Assembly (NCBI GenBank): GCA_023459675.1
Contig: JAEWTC010000016.1
Span: 1 to 18,244 of the forward strand
Source: Bacillota bacterium
GTDB taxonomy: Bacteria; Bacillota; Clostridia; Christensenellales; Aristaeellaceae
DNA length: 18,244 nt
Direction of reading: 5' to 3'
Shown here: piece after piece, positions 1-6,591 of the stretch
Layout of the letters: each line of letters starts with the position of its first letter
How positions within the stretch are numbered: position 1 is the first letter of the stretch
Notes under the pieces: model-generated
Told to the model about the DNA's origin: nothing
The model's input: only the letters and a program-made list of their open reading frames with translations
The model's database searches: none
Program-made: the position numbers and the translations under genes

Positions 1-680
1 GAACCGCACGGTATCTGCGGCGGATTGACCATATCAGCATGCGTGAAAACCGCGGCGCAGAAATTGTGCGCGAGCTCACCGGGCGCAGTGTGCCTACGGT
101 GCTCGATCCTGTGTTTATGCCGGATGCCGAGGCCTGGAGACGCTTGATACCCGAGGAAAAAAGGATTCAGGAACCGTATCTTCTGGCGTATCTTCTGGGA
201 AACTCGGCGGAAAACAGGGCGTGTGTCCAGCGCGCGGCGCAGACGCTTGGATGCAAAATCGTCACGTTCCGGCATCTCGACCAGTACGCCAAAGCCGCCG
301 AGCAATTTGGGGACTATGCGCCTTACGACGCCGATCCGGCAATGTTTCTCAACCTTCTGCGCGGAGCCGAATACGTATGTACGGATTCTTATCATGGCAC
401 TGTGCTATCGGTCATTCATGAAAAAAAGTTCGTTACGTTCGATCGTTATTCCAGCCGGTCAATTGTCTCGAAAAATTCCAGAATAGACACATTGACACAG
501 AACCTGCAGCTGAAACAGCGCCGTTACCGGGCCGGGGAGGCGCTTGCCTCGCAGCTGACGGCCGAGATCGATTATGCCGGGGTGAACGAAAGGTTGAAGC
601 GACTGCGGGCGGAGACAGCGGAATACCTGGATCAATCGCTAAAAGGCCTGCATGGGGAGGTAAATGCTTGCTACCAATAA
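1..680 (+). CDS. Polysaccharide pyruvyl transferase family protein (5' partial)
   Basis: This is the C-terminal part of a protein that enters from the left edge; the frame is open from base 3, so the start is outside the window. About 226 residues are visible. The visible part matches the second half of polysaccharide pyruvyl transferases (PF04230), GT-B-like enzymes that put ketal pyruvate on sugars of capsules, exopolysaccharides or secondary wall polymers. Typical features are an SMREN..GAEIVRELTGR segment near the start, VPTVLDPVF, a PYLLAYLLG strand, and the late block FLNLLRGAEYVCTDSYHGTVLSV with its TDSYHGT motif. The gene overlaps the next one, an FrhB-like iron-sulfur protein, by 13 bases; this pair often occurs together in clostridial polysaccharide loci. 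The sugar acceptor cannot be deduced. Family assignment is firm; specific substrate is unknown. Confidence 0.85.
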   Translation, partial: TARYLRRIDHISMRENRGAEIVRELTGRSVPTVLDPVFMPDAEAWRRLIPEEKRIQEPYLLAYLLGNSAENRACVQRAAQTLGCKIVTFRHLDQYAKAAEQFGDYAPYDADPAMFLNLLRGAEYVCTDSYHGTVLSVIHEKKFVTFDRYSSRSIVSKNSRIDTLTQNLQLKQRRYRAGEALASQLTAEIDYAGVNERLKRLRAETAEYLDQSLKGLHGEVNACYQ

Positions 681-1486
681 CGGACAAGGCGCTGTGCTGC
701 GGCTGCAGCGCTTGCGTGCACGTTTGTCCGCAGGGTTGTATTTCTCTGGAGCCGGACGCCGAAGGCTTTCTATATCCGGCCGTTCAGGAAGCGCAATGTA
801 CGCACTGCGGTCGATGCGACGCCGTGTGTCCGGTTGCTCACCCGCCGAATCCATCGGAAAAGAATACGCAGTCTTATGTAATCCGCGCCAAAGAACGCGA
901 CGTGTTGATGGGGAGCACATCCGGCGGCTTCTTCACGCCCCTGGCCGCCTGGGTGCTGGGCCAGGGCGGCGCGGTGTGCGCGGCTTCGTTCGACCATGAT
1001 TTCCGCGTGAAGCATGTGCTGCTGCGCAAGGCTGACGGCGAGGATTACCGGCAGTGCCGGGGTTCCAAATATGTGCAGAGCGATTTGGACGGCCTCTTTC
1101 CGCAGATTCGCCAAGCGCTGCGGCAGGATGAAACGGTGTGCTTCGTCGGCACGCCCTGCCAGGTGGCGGGGCTGAAGGCGTTTCTTGGAGCGGACGTTGA
1201 GAAGTTAATCACAGTCGATCTTGTCTGTCATGGCGTGCCTTCGCCCAAGCTGTGGGACAAGTACATAGCCTATCAAGAAAAAATGCATCACTCCGCAATC
1301 CGACAGGTTTCATTTCGGGATAAGACTTACGGTTATGGAAACGCAGCATTAGATAAGAAAGACAGGAAAGGGTGCAATGGCGACAAGAACGTGCTTAACA
1401 TATTAATGTGGGAAGAAGGGTATCTACGGCTGAAATATTTGAATAACGGCGATGGCCTATTGGGCCATAGGGCTGTACTGTTTTGA
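668..1486 (+). CDS. Coenzyme F420 hydrogenase/dehydrogenase beta subunit-like Fe-S protein, probably C-terminally truncated
   Basis: The start is a TTG at 668, chosen because GGGGAGG at 653-659 lies 8 bases before it; an ATG at 664 opens only a short unrelated frame. The N-terminus carries two 4Fe-4S ferredoxin motifs, CCGCSACVHVCP (about residues 10-21) and CTHCGRCDAVCP (about 44-55). An FrhB N-terminal-like domain follows with STSGGFFTPL, CRGSKYVQS and VCFVGTPCQVAGLKAFLG, then DLVCHGVPSPKLW. Proteins of this type beside pyruvyl transferases are thought to be redox partners or oxidoreductases in surface polysaccharide synthesis; the exact reaction is not settled. After VSFRDKTYGYGN (about residue 225) similarity to the family fades. 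The last 45 or so residues are encoded by visibly AT-richer DNA, and the product is 272 residues where relatives are usually near 380-450. I infer a truncated, perhaps non-functional, gene. Confidence 0.75.
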   Translation: MLPITDKALCCGCSACVHVCPQGCISLEPDAEGFLYPAVQEAQCTHCGRCDAVCPVAHPPNPSEKNTQSYVIRAKERDVLMGSTSGGFFTPLAAWVLGQGGAVCAASFDHDFRVKHVLLRKADGEDYRQCRGSKYVQSDLDGLFPQIRQALRQDETVCFVGTPCQVAGLKAFLGADVEKLITVDLVCHGVPSPKLWDKYIAYQEKMHHSAIRQVSFRDKTYGYGNAALDKKDRKGCNGDKNVLNILMWEEGYLRLKYLNNGDGLLGHRAVLF

Positions 1487-1523
1487 GCGTTTTGGACCGC
1501 CGTTGTGCTCTGAGTTTTATCAT
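1270..1523 (+). other. AT-richer junction replacing the 3' end of the FrhB-like gene
   Basis: The composition becomes clearly richer in A and T from about 1270 to 1450 compared with the flanking genes. The FrhB-like frame runs through it but with an atypical tail, and stops at 1486. The frame of the next gene is open from 1452 but has no Shine-Dalgarno sequence there. Near 1455-1473 there is an imperfect dyad, CCTAT..ATAGG. No transposase remnant or clean target duplication could be seen. The simplest reading is an old deletion or recombination scar. Confidence 0.4.
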
Positions 1524-2015
1524 ATGCGAAAGACGACTGTATACTGGCAGCTTATCTGGCTGGCTGCATGGGGCTGGCTCTTCTTCTTGATGCGGCTGTC
1601 CGCAGAGACGGGAACGGCGACTCATCTGACGAGCATGCGGCTGGCGGTAGCGCTGGTCAAACTGCTTGATATTCCCGCGGACCGGATATCTTCTGTAAAC
1701 CATGCCTTGCGCATGACGGCGCACGGGATGGTGTTCTTTGTTCTTGGCGGCGCCGTATCCAGCGCTGTTTGGGCTACTTGGCCGTGGCGGAGGTATGTTT
1801 TCTTGCCGAGCCTCATGGTATGCAATCTGCTTGCTATCGCGGACGAGGTGAAAAAACTGTGGATCGCAGGCCGCCATCTCAGCTGGGCGGAGGCAGGGCT
1901 GAACTGCGTTGGCGCTGCAGCCGGGGTATTGTTTGCGCTGCTCTGTATCAGGCTGGCTGTACGGGGGCCTCGGCGTGAGCGCCGGAATGCCGTGAACCCG
2001 GAAGGCGGCGCGTGA
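1524..2015 (+). CDS. VanZ-like family membrane protein
   Basis: A 163-residue integral membrane protein with about four hydrophobic segments. The first begins right after MRKTTVYWQLIWLAAWGW. A VNHALRMTAHGMVFFVLGG block corresponds to the second VanZ segment, usually K..H...Y..LG. The late block LLAIADEVKKLW..GRHLSWAEAGLNCVGAAAGVLFA matches the conserved VanZ pattern of a DE pair, a GR turn and a final glycine-rich helix. VanZ itself gives low-level teicoplanin resistance; most relatives have no assigned role and many sit in cell-envelope loci, as here. The start at 1524 was chosen because the first membrane segment follows directly. An in-frame ATG at 1452 would add 24 poorly conserved-looking residues from the AT-rich junction. 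Neither start has a good ribosome binding site, so expression is uncertain. Confidence 0.7.
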   Translation: MRKTTVYWQLIWLAAWGWLFFLMRLSAETGTATHLTSMRLAVALVKLLDIPADRISSVNHALRMTAHGMVFFVLGGAVSSAVWATWPWRRYVFLPSLMVCNLLAIADEVKKLWIAGRHLSWAEAGLNCVGAAAGVLFALLCIRLAVRGPRRERRNAVNPEGGA

Positions 2016-2051
2016 GGCGCGGGGAACTGTTCGAGGAAAGGGGAAGAGGCT

Positions 2052-3062
2052 GTGCGTACGCGTGCTGTTCGCATTGGTAAAATTTCTGTTCGGTGGAAAC
2101 TTGCCGGGCTTGCGGCGCTTGCGCTGGTCGCGGCGGCTTTCCTGTTGGCAGGGCATCTGGAAATGCGCAGCCGACCGCAGGCGCGCGGCGTGATTGCGGA
2201 GGATATCGGGCGGTATCAAAGCATCGAGTACCAGGGCGTTTCCTACGTGCAAAAAACGGCGCTGCAAACCGTTCTGCTGATGGGCGTCGATCAATCCTCA
2301 CAAATCGATCGCTTCGGGGCGCGCCAGGGCGGGCAGGCCGATCTGTTCTGGCTGCTGGTAATCGATTCCTCCGCGAAAACCGTCCGTCAGCTGCAGCTCG
2401 ACCGCGATACCATGACGCAGGTGCAGGTGTACGGCGTGCTGGGAAACGAAACGGGCACGGCATGGATGCAGCTTTGCCTGTCGCACGGCTTTGGTTCCAC
2501 GCCCCGGCAGAACAACCAAAACGCGGTGGACGCCGTACGCGGCTTTCTGCACGACATTCCCATCGACGGCTTTATCACCTTCCGGCTGGATGCGATCGGC
2601 GTCATCAACGACGCGCTGGGCGGCGTGACGGTCACCCTGGAGGATGATTTCACGGCGTACGACCCCGCGATGACCGAGGGGCTCACCCTTACGCTCAACG
2701 CGGCGCAAGCGGAAATTTTCACGCGGTTCCGCATGGAAGTGGGGGACGGAACCAACGAAAGCCGCATGGCAAGGCAGCGGTCGTTTGTCAGCGCCGCCGC
2801 CGCGCAGCTCAAAGCGCGGCTGGAGGCGGAGCCGGACTATCTGGGAACGCTGTTTGACCAACTGACGAACGTGATGACAACCGATCTGTCCAGAAACTGG
2901 ATGATCCGGGAGGCAAACGCCGCGTTCCGGTACGCGGTTCTCCCGGCGGAGGTTCTGCCCGGCGAACACAGCGTAAACGCCGCCGGGTTTATGGAGTTTG
3001 CCGCCGATCCGGACGCGGTGATGCGATGGATTGTGGACACGTACTACCGGCCCGCCCAATGA
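2052..3062 (+). CDS. LytR-CpsA-Psr (LCP) family protein
   Basis: A 336-residue protein starting at GTG 2052 behind a purine-rich ribosome binding site (GAAAGGGGAAGAG). One signal-anchor helix covers about residues 16-35, leaving the rest outside the cell. The LCP domain shows LLMGVDQSS (Asp80), GGQADLFWLLVID (Asp97), LQLDRDTMTQV (Arg118-Asp119), IDGFITFRLDAIGVINDALGGVTV, and RMARQRSFV (Arg238, Arg241). LCP enzymes transfer undecaprenyl-linked polymers such as teichoic acids, capsule or other glycans to the cell wall. The usual Arg-X-Asp is Gln-Ala-Asp here, a variant I associate with a clostridial LCP subgroup rather than with inactivation. The place between VanZ and the Wzz/BY-kinase pair suggests it anchors the polymer made by this locus (inference). 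Confidence 0.85.
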   Translation: MRTRAVRIGKISVRWKLAGLAALALVAAAFLLAGHLEMRSRPQARGVIAEDIGRYQSIEYQGVSYVQKTALQTVLLMGVDQSSQIDRFGARQGGQADLFWLLVIDSSAKTVRQLQLDRDTMTQVQVYGVLGNETGTAWMQLCLSHGFGSTPRQNNQNAVDAVRGFLHDIPIDGFITFRLDAIGVINDALGGVTVTLEDDFTAYDPAMTEGLTLTLNAAQAEIFTRFRMEVGDGTNESRMARQRSFVSAAAAQLKARLEAEPDYLGTLFDQLTNVMTTDLSRNWMIREANAAFRYAVLPAEVLPGEHSVNAAGFMEFAADPDAVMRWIVDTYYRPAQ

Positions 3063-3106
3063 TTGGCCGGTTGTACACGACGGGATGATTGAAAGGAGAT
3101 CAGGCA

Positions 3107-3727
3107 ATGAAAAAGTGGACGGTTCTCATGACGGTGGTATGTCTGGTATTGGCAATGTCCGGGGCGCAGGCGGCGGTGCAAAGCATTACTACGTTCGATA
3201 CGACGCAGGTTATCTCCATGTCCGGCGCCGCGGCGCTGGAGGATCCGTTTCGGATCTTCCCGGTCGAATCGCCAACGGCAATACAGCAGGAAATCCAACG
3301 CATGTTTGATTTTGTAAACGCGCAGACGGGGGAAGAGCCGCCGGTCCGGTTCTTCGCGGAAACCGAACAGGCGCTGGTACAGGCGGAACTGCCGGATACG
3401 CTGGAGGCAGATACGCTGCTGGTCAACGAGATCCTCTCCCTGGGGATCGTCAATTACGACGAAAAGTACGGCGACGTTTCTGTGGAGTTTGCGTTTGCCA
3501 CCGTTTATGAACCCGGGAAGTTCGTCACCATTCTGCTGGGCATAACCAACGCGGACGTGAATACGGAGTGGGATGAGAATACCGACTGGAACACGAACAC
3601 CCTGTGGGTGGCGCTCAAAGCCGAAGCGCTTGATAACGGGCACCTGCGCGTTACCTTCCCCCAGGATGCGCTGGTGAAAATGATGTCCGCGTCCGCTATC
3701 ACGATGATCATCTTCAATCAACCGTAA
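3107..3727 (+). CDS. Secreted protein of unknown function with NTxW repeats
   Basis: A 206-residue product. ATG 3107 was preferred to the in-frame ATG at 3089 because GAAAGGAGAT lies 7-16 bases before it and because the signal peptide begins there (MKKWTVLMTVVCLVLAMSGAQA, cleavage probably near residue 22). I do not recognise the family. The mature part is acidic. It includes a curious tract at residues 152-167 where the tetrad NTxW occurs three times at six-residue spacing (NTEW, NTDW, NTLW). The last 25 residues are mildly hydrophobic but too weak to call an anchor. It follows the LCP gene by 44 bases in the same direction and is followed by a terminator-like hairpin, so it is likely co-transcribed with the LCP gene. 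A role in surface polymer assembly is only guilt by association. Confidence 0.7.
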   Translation: MKKWTVLMTVVCLVLAMSGAQAAVQSITTFDTTQVISMSGAAALEDPFRIFPVESPTAIQQEIQRMFDFVNAQTGEEPPVRFFAETEQALVQAELPDTLEADTLLVNEILSLGIVNYDEKYGDVSVEFAFATVYEPGKFVTILLGITNADVNTEWDENTDWNTNTLWVALKAEALDNGHLRVTFPQDALVKMMSASAITMIIFNQP

Positions 3728-3729
3728 CC

Positions 3730-3781
3730 GGCGTCGCTCTTCCAGCCTTTTTTGCGGAAGAGCCGACACCGTTTCATTTTT
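3730..3781 (+). terminator. Probable intrinsic terminator after the LCP/secreted-protein genes
   Basis: Just after the stop codon, 3730-3743 pairs with 3756-3770. CTCTTCC pairs with GGAAGAG, extended by GTCG/CGAC around a single bulged C and one mismatch. The right arm is followed by GTTTCATTTTT. The T-tract starts close to the stem and is interrupted, so efficiency is uncertain. Confidence 0.6.
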
Positions 3782-3831
3782 CCATCCCCCCTGTGCCGAT
3801 GGACGAAGCGGAATGCCGTGTAAGGCGGGGA

Positions 3832-3861
3832 GAAGGCGCGCGTGCATCGACGCGCGCCTTC
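3832..3861 (+). repeat. Perfect 12-bp inverted repeat upstream of the wzz-like gene
   Basis: GAAGGCGCGCGT (3832-3843) and ACGCGCGCCTTC (3850-3861) are exact reverse complements around the loop GCATCG. There is no T-tract on either side. It lies between the terminator-like hairpin and the start of the chain-length regulator, so it may be a leader hairpin, an operator or a second termination or processing element. Confidence 0.7.
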
Positions 3862-3966
3862 TAGCCGTCCGTACAAAATCCAAACCGCCGCAAATCGTTC
3901 CGCTGCCGATGGCGCGGATTACCCCTGAAAGAGGATCCCATACCAAGCAACGCAGGAGGGGAAAGA

Positions 3967-4800
3967 ATGTCCATGACACGCAATTACCGTACCGATAAGC
4001 CGGGGAAACCAAGCGGGCCTTATGCGCCCGGCGCTTCCGTTTCCGTACAGGAGGACGATACCATTGACCTGCGCGGGCTGTTCTACCGGCTTTTGGAGAA
4101 CGTGAAACTGATCGTGGCGGCGGCGCTGCTGGGCGCAGTCCTCATGGGTGTGATCACCATATTCTTCATGACGCCGGAGTATAAAACAACCTCGAAAATC
4201 TACGTGCTCAACGCCGACGACGCCGCGATCAACTTGGCGGATCTGCAGATCGGCGCTTATTTGACGGCCGATTATCAGGAAGTGTTCGCCAACTGGATCG
4301 TGCACGAGCGGGTGATTCAAGCCCTGAACCTGCCCTACAGCTACGGCAAGCTTGCGTCCATGCTCAGCGTAACCAACCCCGCGAACACGCGCATTCTCTA
4401 CATCACCATCACCTCTCCCGATCCGCGGGAGGCGAAGGCGATTGCCGATATGTACGCGAAGGTCGCGCAGGAGTTCATCGCCACTACGATGGATATCAAA
4501 GAACCCAACCTGTTTGAGGAAGCGCTACTTCCCACCGCTCCGTTCTCGCCCAGCAAAACGAAGAATATCGCGCTCGGGTTTCTGGCCGGGCTGCTGCTGG
4601 CCTGCGGCGGCATCACCCTCGCGTTCTTCCTGGGCGATAAAATCCGCACCGCGGAGGACATTGAACGCTACGTCGGCCTGCCGACGCTTGGCGTTATTCC
4701 TCAGCAAACGAACGCGGCTGCCGATAAGCAGCACGAAGCGCGGAAACGCAAGGCGGAGAATGAAACGAAACGGGATCAGAAAGGTGGCGCTCCGGCATGA
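3967..4800 (+). CDS. Wzz/YveK-type chain-length determinant, BY-kinase modulator
   Basis: A 277-residue polysaccharide co-polymerase. ATG 3967 has a strong ribosome binding site (CAGGAGGGGAAAG). A cytoplasmic tail with DTIDLRGLFYRLLENVK precedes membrane helix 1 (about 47-69). An extracytoplasmic domain then carries YKTTSKIYVLN and ITSPDPREAKAIADMYAKVAQEF. The family's proline-rich ALLPTAPFSPSK signature at 187-197 sits before membrane helix 2 (about 201-222). The C-terminus has DKIRTAEDIERYVGLPTLGVIP, typical of Gram-positive CapA/YveK proteins that activate a separate tyrosine kinase. Together they set the length and export of capsule or exopolysaccharide. The stop overlaps the kinase start in ATGA, so translation is coupled. 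The tail after residue 248 is charged and low in complexity. Confidence 0.9.
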   Translation: MSMTRNYRTDKPGKPSGPYAPGASVSVQEDDTIDLRGLFYRLLENVKLIVAAALLGAVLMGVITIFFMTPEYKTTSKIYVLNADDAAINLADLQIGAYLTADYQEVFANWIVHERVIQALNLPYSYGKLASMLSVTNPANTRILYITITSPDPREAKAIADMYAKVAQEFIATTMDIKEPNLFEEALLPTAPFSPSKTKNIALGFLAGLLLACGGITLAFFLGDKIRTAEDIERYVGLPTLGVIPQQTNAAADKQHEARKRKAENETKRDQKGGAPA

Positions 4801-5498
4801 AAAGGGCGATCATCGGGCGTTTGCCCGTGTTGGATTTTACCGGCAGCGAGGCTGTGAACACCATCTGCAGCAACCTTCTGTTTGCGGGCAGGAACATCAA
4901 AAAAATTCTGGTTACCAGCTTCAACGCCTCGGAAGGGAAAAGCTTCGTAACGCAGCAGATGCTGTGGAACCTTGCCAAGCGCGGCAAGCGGACCGTGCTT
5001 GTGGACGCGGACCTGAGGCGCTCCAACCTGATCCGCGATCTGGGCTTTACGACCGACGCGCCGATTAAGGGGCTTGCCCATTACCTGGCGGGGTACGGTG
5101 CGCTGGAGGAAACGCTGTACGAAACGGTAACGCCGTATGCCGTCATTTTGCCGATGGGGCGCATCGTGAAGAGCCCGGTGTCGCTGTTGTCGGTGCCCCA
5201 GTTCCCGGAGCTTTTGGATACGCTGGGCGAGATGTTTGATATGGTTTTGATCGATTCGCCGCCGCTGGGCGCCGTGATCGACGCGGCGGACATCGCCAGC
5301 CATTGCGACGGCGCCGTGATCGTGGCCGAGTATGACCGAACCCGCCGCCAGGATCTGCTGACCGTCCGCAATATTATTGCGCAAACCGGCTGCCCGATCC
5401 TCGGCTGCGTGATCAATAAACTGAAGCTGGAATCTCTGGGCGCAAAACGCTACTACAACTACGCGGGCTACTACAGCGAAACCAAGTCGGAATCCTGA
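4797..5498 (+). CDS. CpsD/CapB-type bacterial tyrosine kinase (BY-kinase)
   Basis: A 233-residue P-loop ATPase that autophosphorylates on tyrosine and, with the Wzz-like partner, controls polysaccharide polymerisation and export. It shows a Walker A variant SFNASEGKS (41-49), Walker A' TVLVDADLR (66-74) and Walker B MVLIDSPPLG (149-158). The C-terminal tyrosine cluster is RYYNYAGYY (218-226), the usual phosphorylation site. Length fits the Gram-positive split form, in which the membrane part is a separate protein. It overlaps the wzz-like gene by four bases (ATGA). No tyrosine phosphatase of the CpsB/YwqE (PHP) or Wzb type lies beside it, although one usually does. A strong terminator follows 129 bases downstream. 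Confidence 0.9.
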   Translation: MKRAIIGRLPVLDFTGSEAVNTICSNLLFAGRNIKKILVTSFNASEGKSFVTQQMLWNLAKRGKRTVLVDADLRRSNLIRDLGFTTDAPIKGLAHYLAGYGALEETLYETVTPYAVILPMGRIVKSPVSLLSVPQFPELLDTLGEMFDMVLIDSPPLGAVIDAADIASHCDGAVIVAEYDRTRRQDLLTVRNIIAQTGCPILGCVINKLKLESLGAKRYYNYAGYYSETKSES

Positions 5499-5624
5499 GT
5501 GGATCCCTGGGCGGGGATCGCAGCGGACGCCGAAGCGGATACGCTGTCAGACGCTGATCTGTGGAAATACCCCGCTGCGGCGGAGCATGGCCTTATGCCA
5601 GCGCATTGCTGCTCCATCACCTGA
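5499..5624 (+). CDS. Possible 41-residue ORF directly after the BY-kinase (doubtful)
   Basis: A GTG codon directly abuts the kinase stop codon and opens a 41-codon frame. It ends at TGA 5622-5624, three bases before the terminator stem. The predicted peptide is acidic and ends with a Cys pair (PAHCCSIT). There is no dedicated ribosome binding site; translation would need re-initiation or readthrough. In G+C-rich DNA an open frame of this length is common by chance, so this is probably untranslated 3' leader. Confidence 0.15.
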   Translation: MDPWAGIAADAEADTLSDADLWKYPAAAEHGLMPAHCCSIT

Positions 5625-5626
5625 AT

Positions 5627-5660
5627 AAAGCCCCGCGCAATAATTGCGCGGGGCTTTTGC
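5627..5660 (+). terminator. Strong intrinsic terminator after the wzz/BY-kinase operon
   Basis: A perfect 14-bp stem, AAAGCCCCGCGCAA (5627-5640) with TTGCGCGGGGCTTT (5644-5657), closes a TAA loop and ends in TTTT. The A-run on the left arm would give a U-tract on the other strand as well. It may therefore stop transcription from both sides, including that of the lipoprotein gene on the - strand. Confidence 0.92.
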
Positions 5661-5755
5661 GTTTATGCCGGTCTGCCGATTGTCGGCTGGCGGGCGCTGC
5701 TCTGCCGATGCGTACGGCGGCTGCTTTGCCTGCCCGTTCCCTTTCGGCTATGGGG

Positions 5756-6064
5756 TTACTCCTGCCGGTCGTCGTGCCTGTGCTTTTTCCGGGAGAGCGC
5801 CAGCCCGCCGAAACCGCTGATGACCGCCATATAGTACCCGAAGTTGTACCAGAAACCGACGTTGTTCACCTCATAGATGCCGATGTTCTTGTTGAACAGC
5901 GAGATCACCAGCGTAACAGGCGCAATCCAGCCATGCCATACGCCCGAGAAGAAGCCTGCCGGTTTATCTACCGTGTTGGCGCCGTCCCCCGGCGCGCAGG
6001 AGGCCATCAGCAGCAGAAGCGTCAGCATCATCAGGCCGAGCAGAAGGATCTTTTTGTTTTTCAT
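5756..6064 (-). CDS. Small conserved lipoprotein of unknown function
   Basis: A 102-residue product. It begins with MKNKK, a hydrophobic stretch and a lipobox LMASC (Cys23), so it should be lipid-anchored after signal peptidase II cleavage. The mature part starts APGDGANTVDKPAGFF, then WHGWIAPVTLVISLFNKN, then IYEVNNVGFWYNFGYYMAVISGFGGLALSRKK. That gives two probable membrane helices with an aromatic segment between them and a basic C-terminal tail. I recognise this pattern (CAPGDG, GxWHGWIAP, YEVNN.G.WYxFGF) as a small conserved family seen in several Firmicutes and Bacteroidetes, without a known function. The reverse complement of 6069-6090 contains AAGGAAAG followed by GGGATG, a moderate ribosome binding site. 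It faces the wzz/BY-kinase operon and shares its terminator region. Confidence 0.75.
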   Translation of the reverse strand: MKNKKILLLGLMMLTLLLLMASCAPGDGANTVDKPAGFFSGVWHGWIAPVTLVISLFNKNIGIYEVNNVGFWYNFGYYMAVISGFGGLALSRKKHRHDDRQE

Positions 6065-6363
6065 TGCGTATCATCCCACTTTCCTTAAGTATTTTATCTT
6101 CGCGGCGCGGCGAAGCGCGTTTCCCATAGAACGATTATACTCGATCGGAGTGTTTCAAGGGTAGAGAATATCATCAAAAACCGCGCCTGCTCTCACGAAC
6201 GCCGCACTTTTTCCTTTGACTGCATCCCCCTTGCCGGCAACCCTCACGCCCAAAATAAAAAACACCGCCGCGAACTGCGTTTCGTTTCCGATAACGCCCC
6301 GGCGCGGGAAACGGGGCTTGGGCTATCCCCATACGGATTCGCAGAGAATATTGGCCACAAGGC
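6065..6363. other. Intergenic stretch without a recognisable gene
   Basis: Between the lipoprotein start and the tRNA terminator only the weak promoter near 6134-6158 stands out. Small open frames here lack ribosome binding sites or run into the tRNA-Leu gene, and I do not support them as genes. Confidence 0.5.
6134..6158 (-). promoter_or_regulatory. Weak candidate promoter for the small lipoprotein gene
   Basis: On the - strand a perfect -10 box TATAAT (6139-6134) lies about 70 bases before the ATG. A TTGAAA (6158-6153) lies only 13 bases upstream of it, too short for a standard sigma-A promoter. The -10 box is convincing; the -35 is not. Confidence 0.35.
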
Positions 6364-6402
6364 AAAGAAAAACCCCTGCAACGCTTGCGTTACAGGGGTT
6401 TT
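6364..6402 (-). terminator. Intrinsic terminator of the tRNA operon
   Basis: Read on the - strand, AAAACCCCTG (6402-6393) pairs with CAGGGGTTTT (6378-6369), with an inner CGTT/AACG pairing around one mismatch. It is followed by TTTTTCTTTG. It begins only five bases after the CCA end of the last tRNA gene. Confidence 0.9.
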
Positions 6403-6406
6403 CCTT

Positions 6407-6494
6407 TGGTGCGGGAAACAGGACTTGAACCTGCATGAAGGAAATCTTCACTAGAACCTGAATCTAGCGCGTCTGCCAATTCCGCCATTCCCGC
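6407..6494 (-). tRNA. tRNA-Leu (CAG)
   Basis: Reverse complement starts GCGGGAATGGCGGAATTGGCAG, the class II Leu pattern. The anticodon arm is CTAGA-TTCAGGT-TCTAG, anticodon CAG. A long variable arm (GTGAAGATTTCCTTCAT) precedes GGTTCAAGTCC. Acceptor strands GCGGGA and TCCCGC pair, discriminator A, and CCA is encoded. Last gene of the array. Confidence 0.95.
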
Positions 6495-6506
6495 AGGCGG
6501 TAAAAG

Positions 6507-6591
<85 letters not shown>

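Noticed and set aside
664..999. ATG 664 frame as the start of the gene after the pyruvyl transferase
   Set aside because: The frame has no family motifs; the TTG 668 frame holds both ferredoxin motifs and is better spaced from GGGGAGG.
3044..4012. A 322-codon open frame on the - strand
   Set aside because: It is antisense to the secreted-protein gene, which has a good ribosome site and signal peptide. The frame shows only shadow composition.
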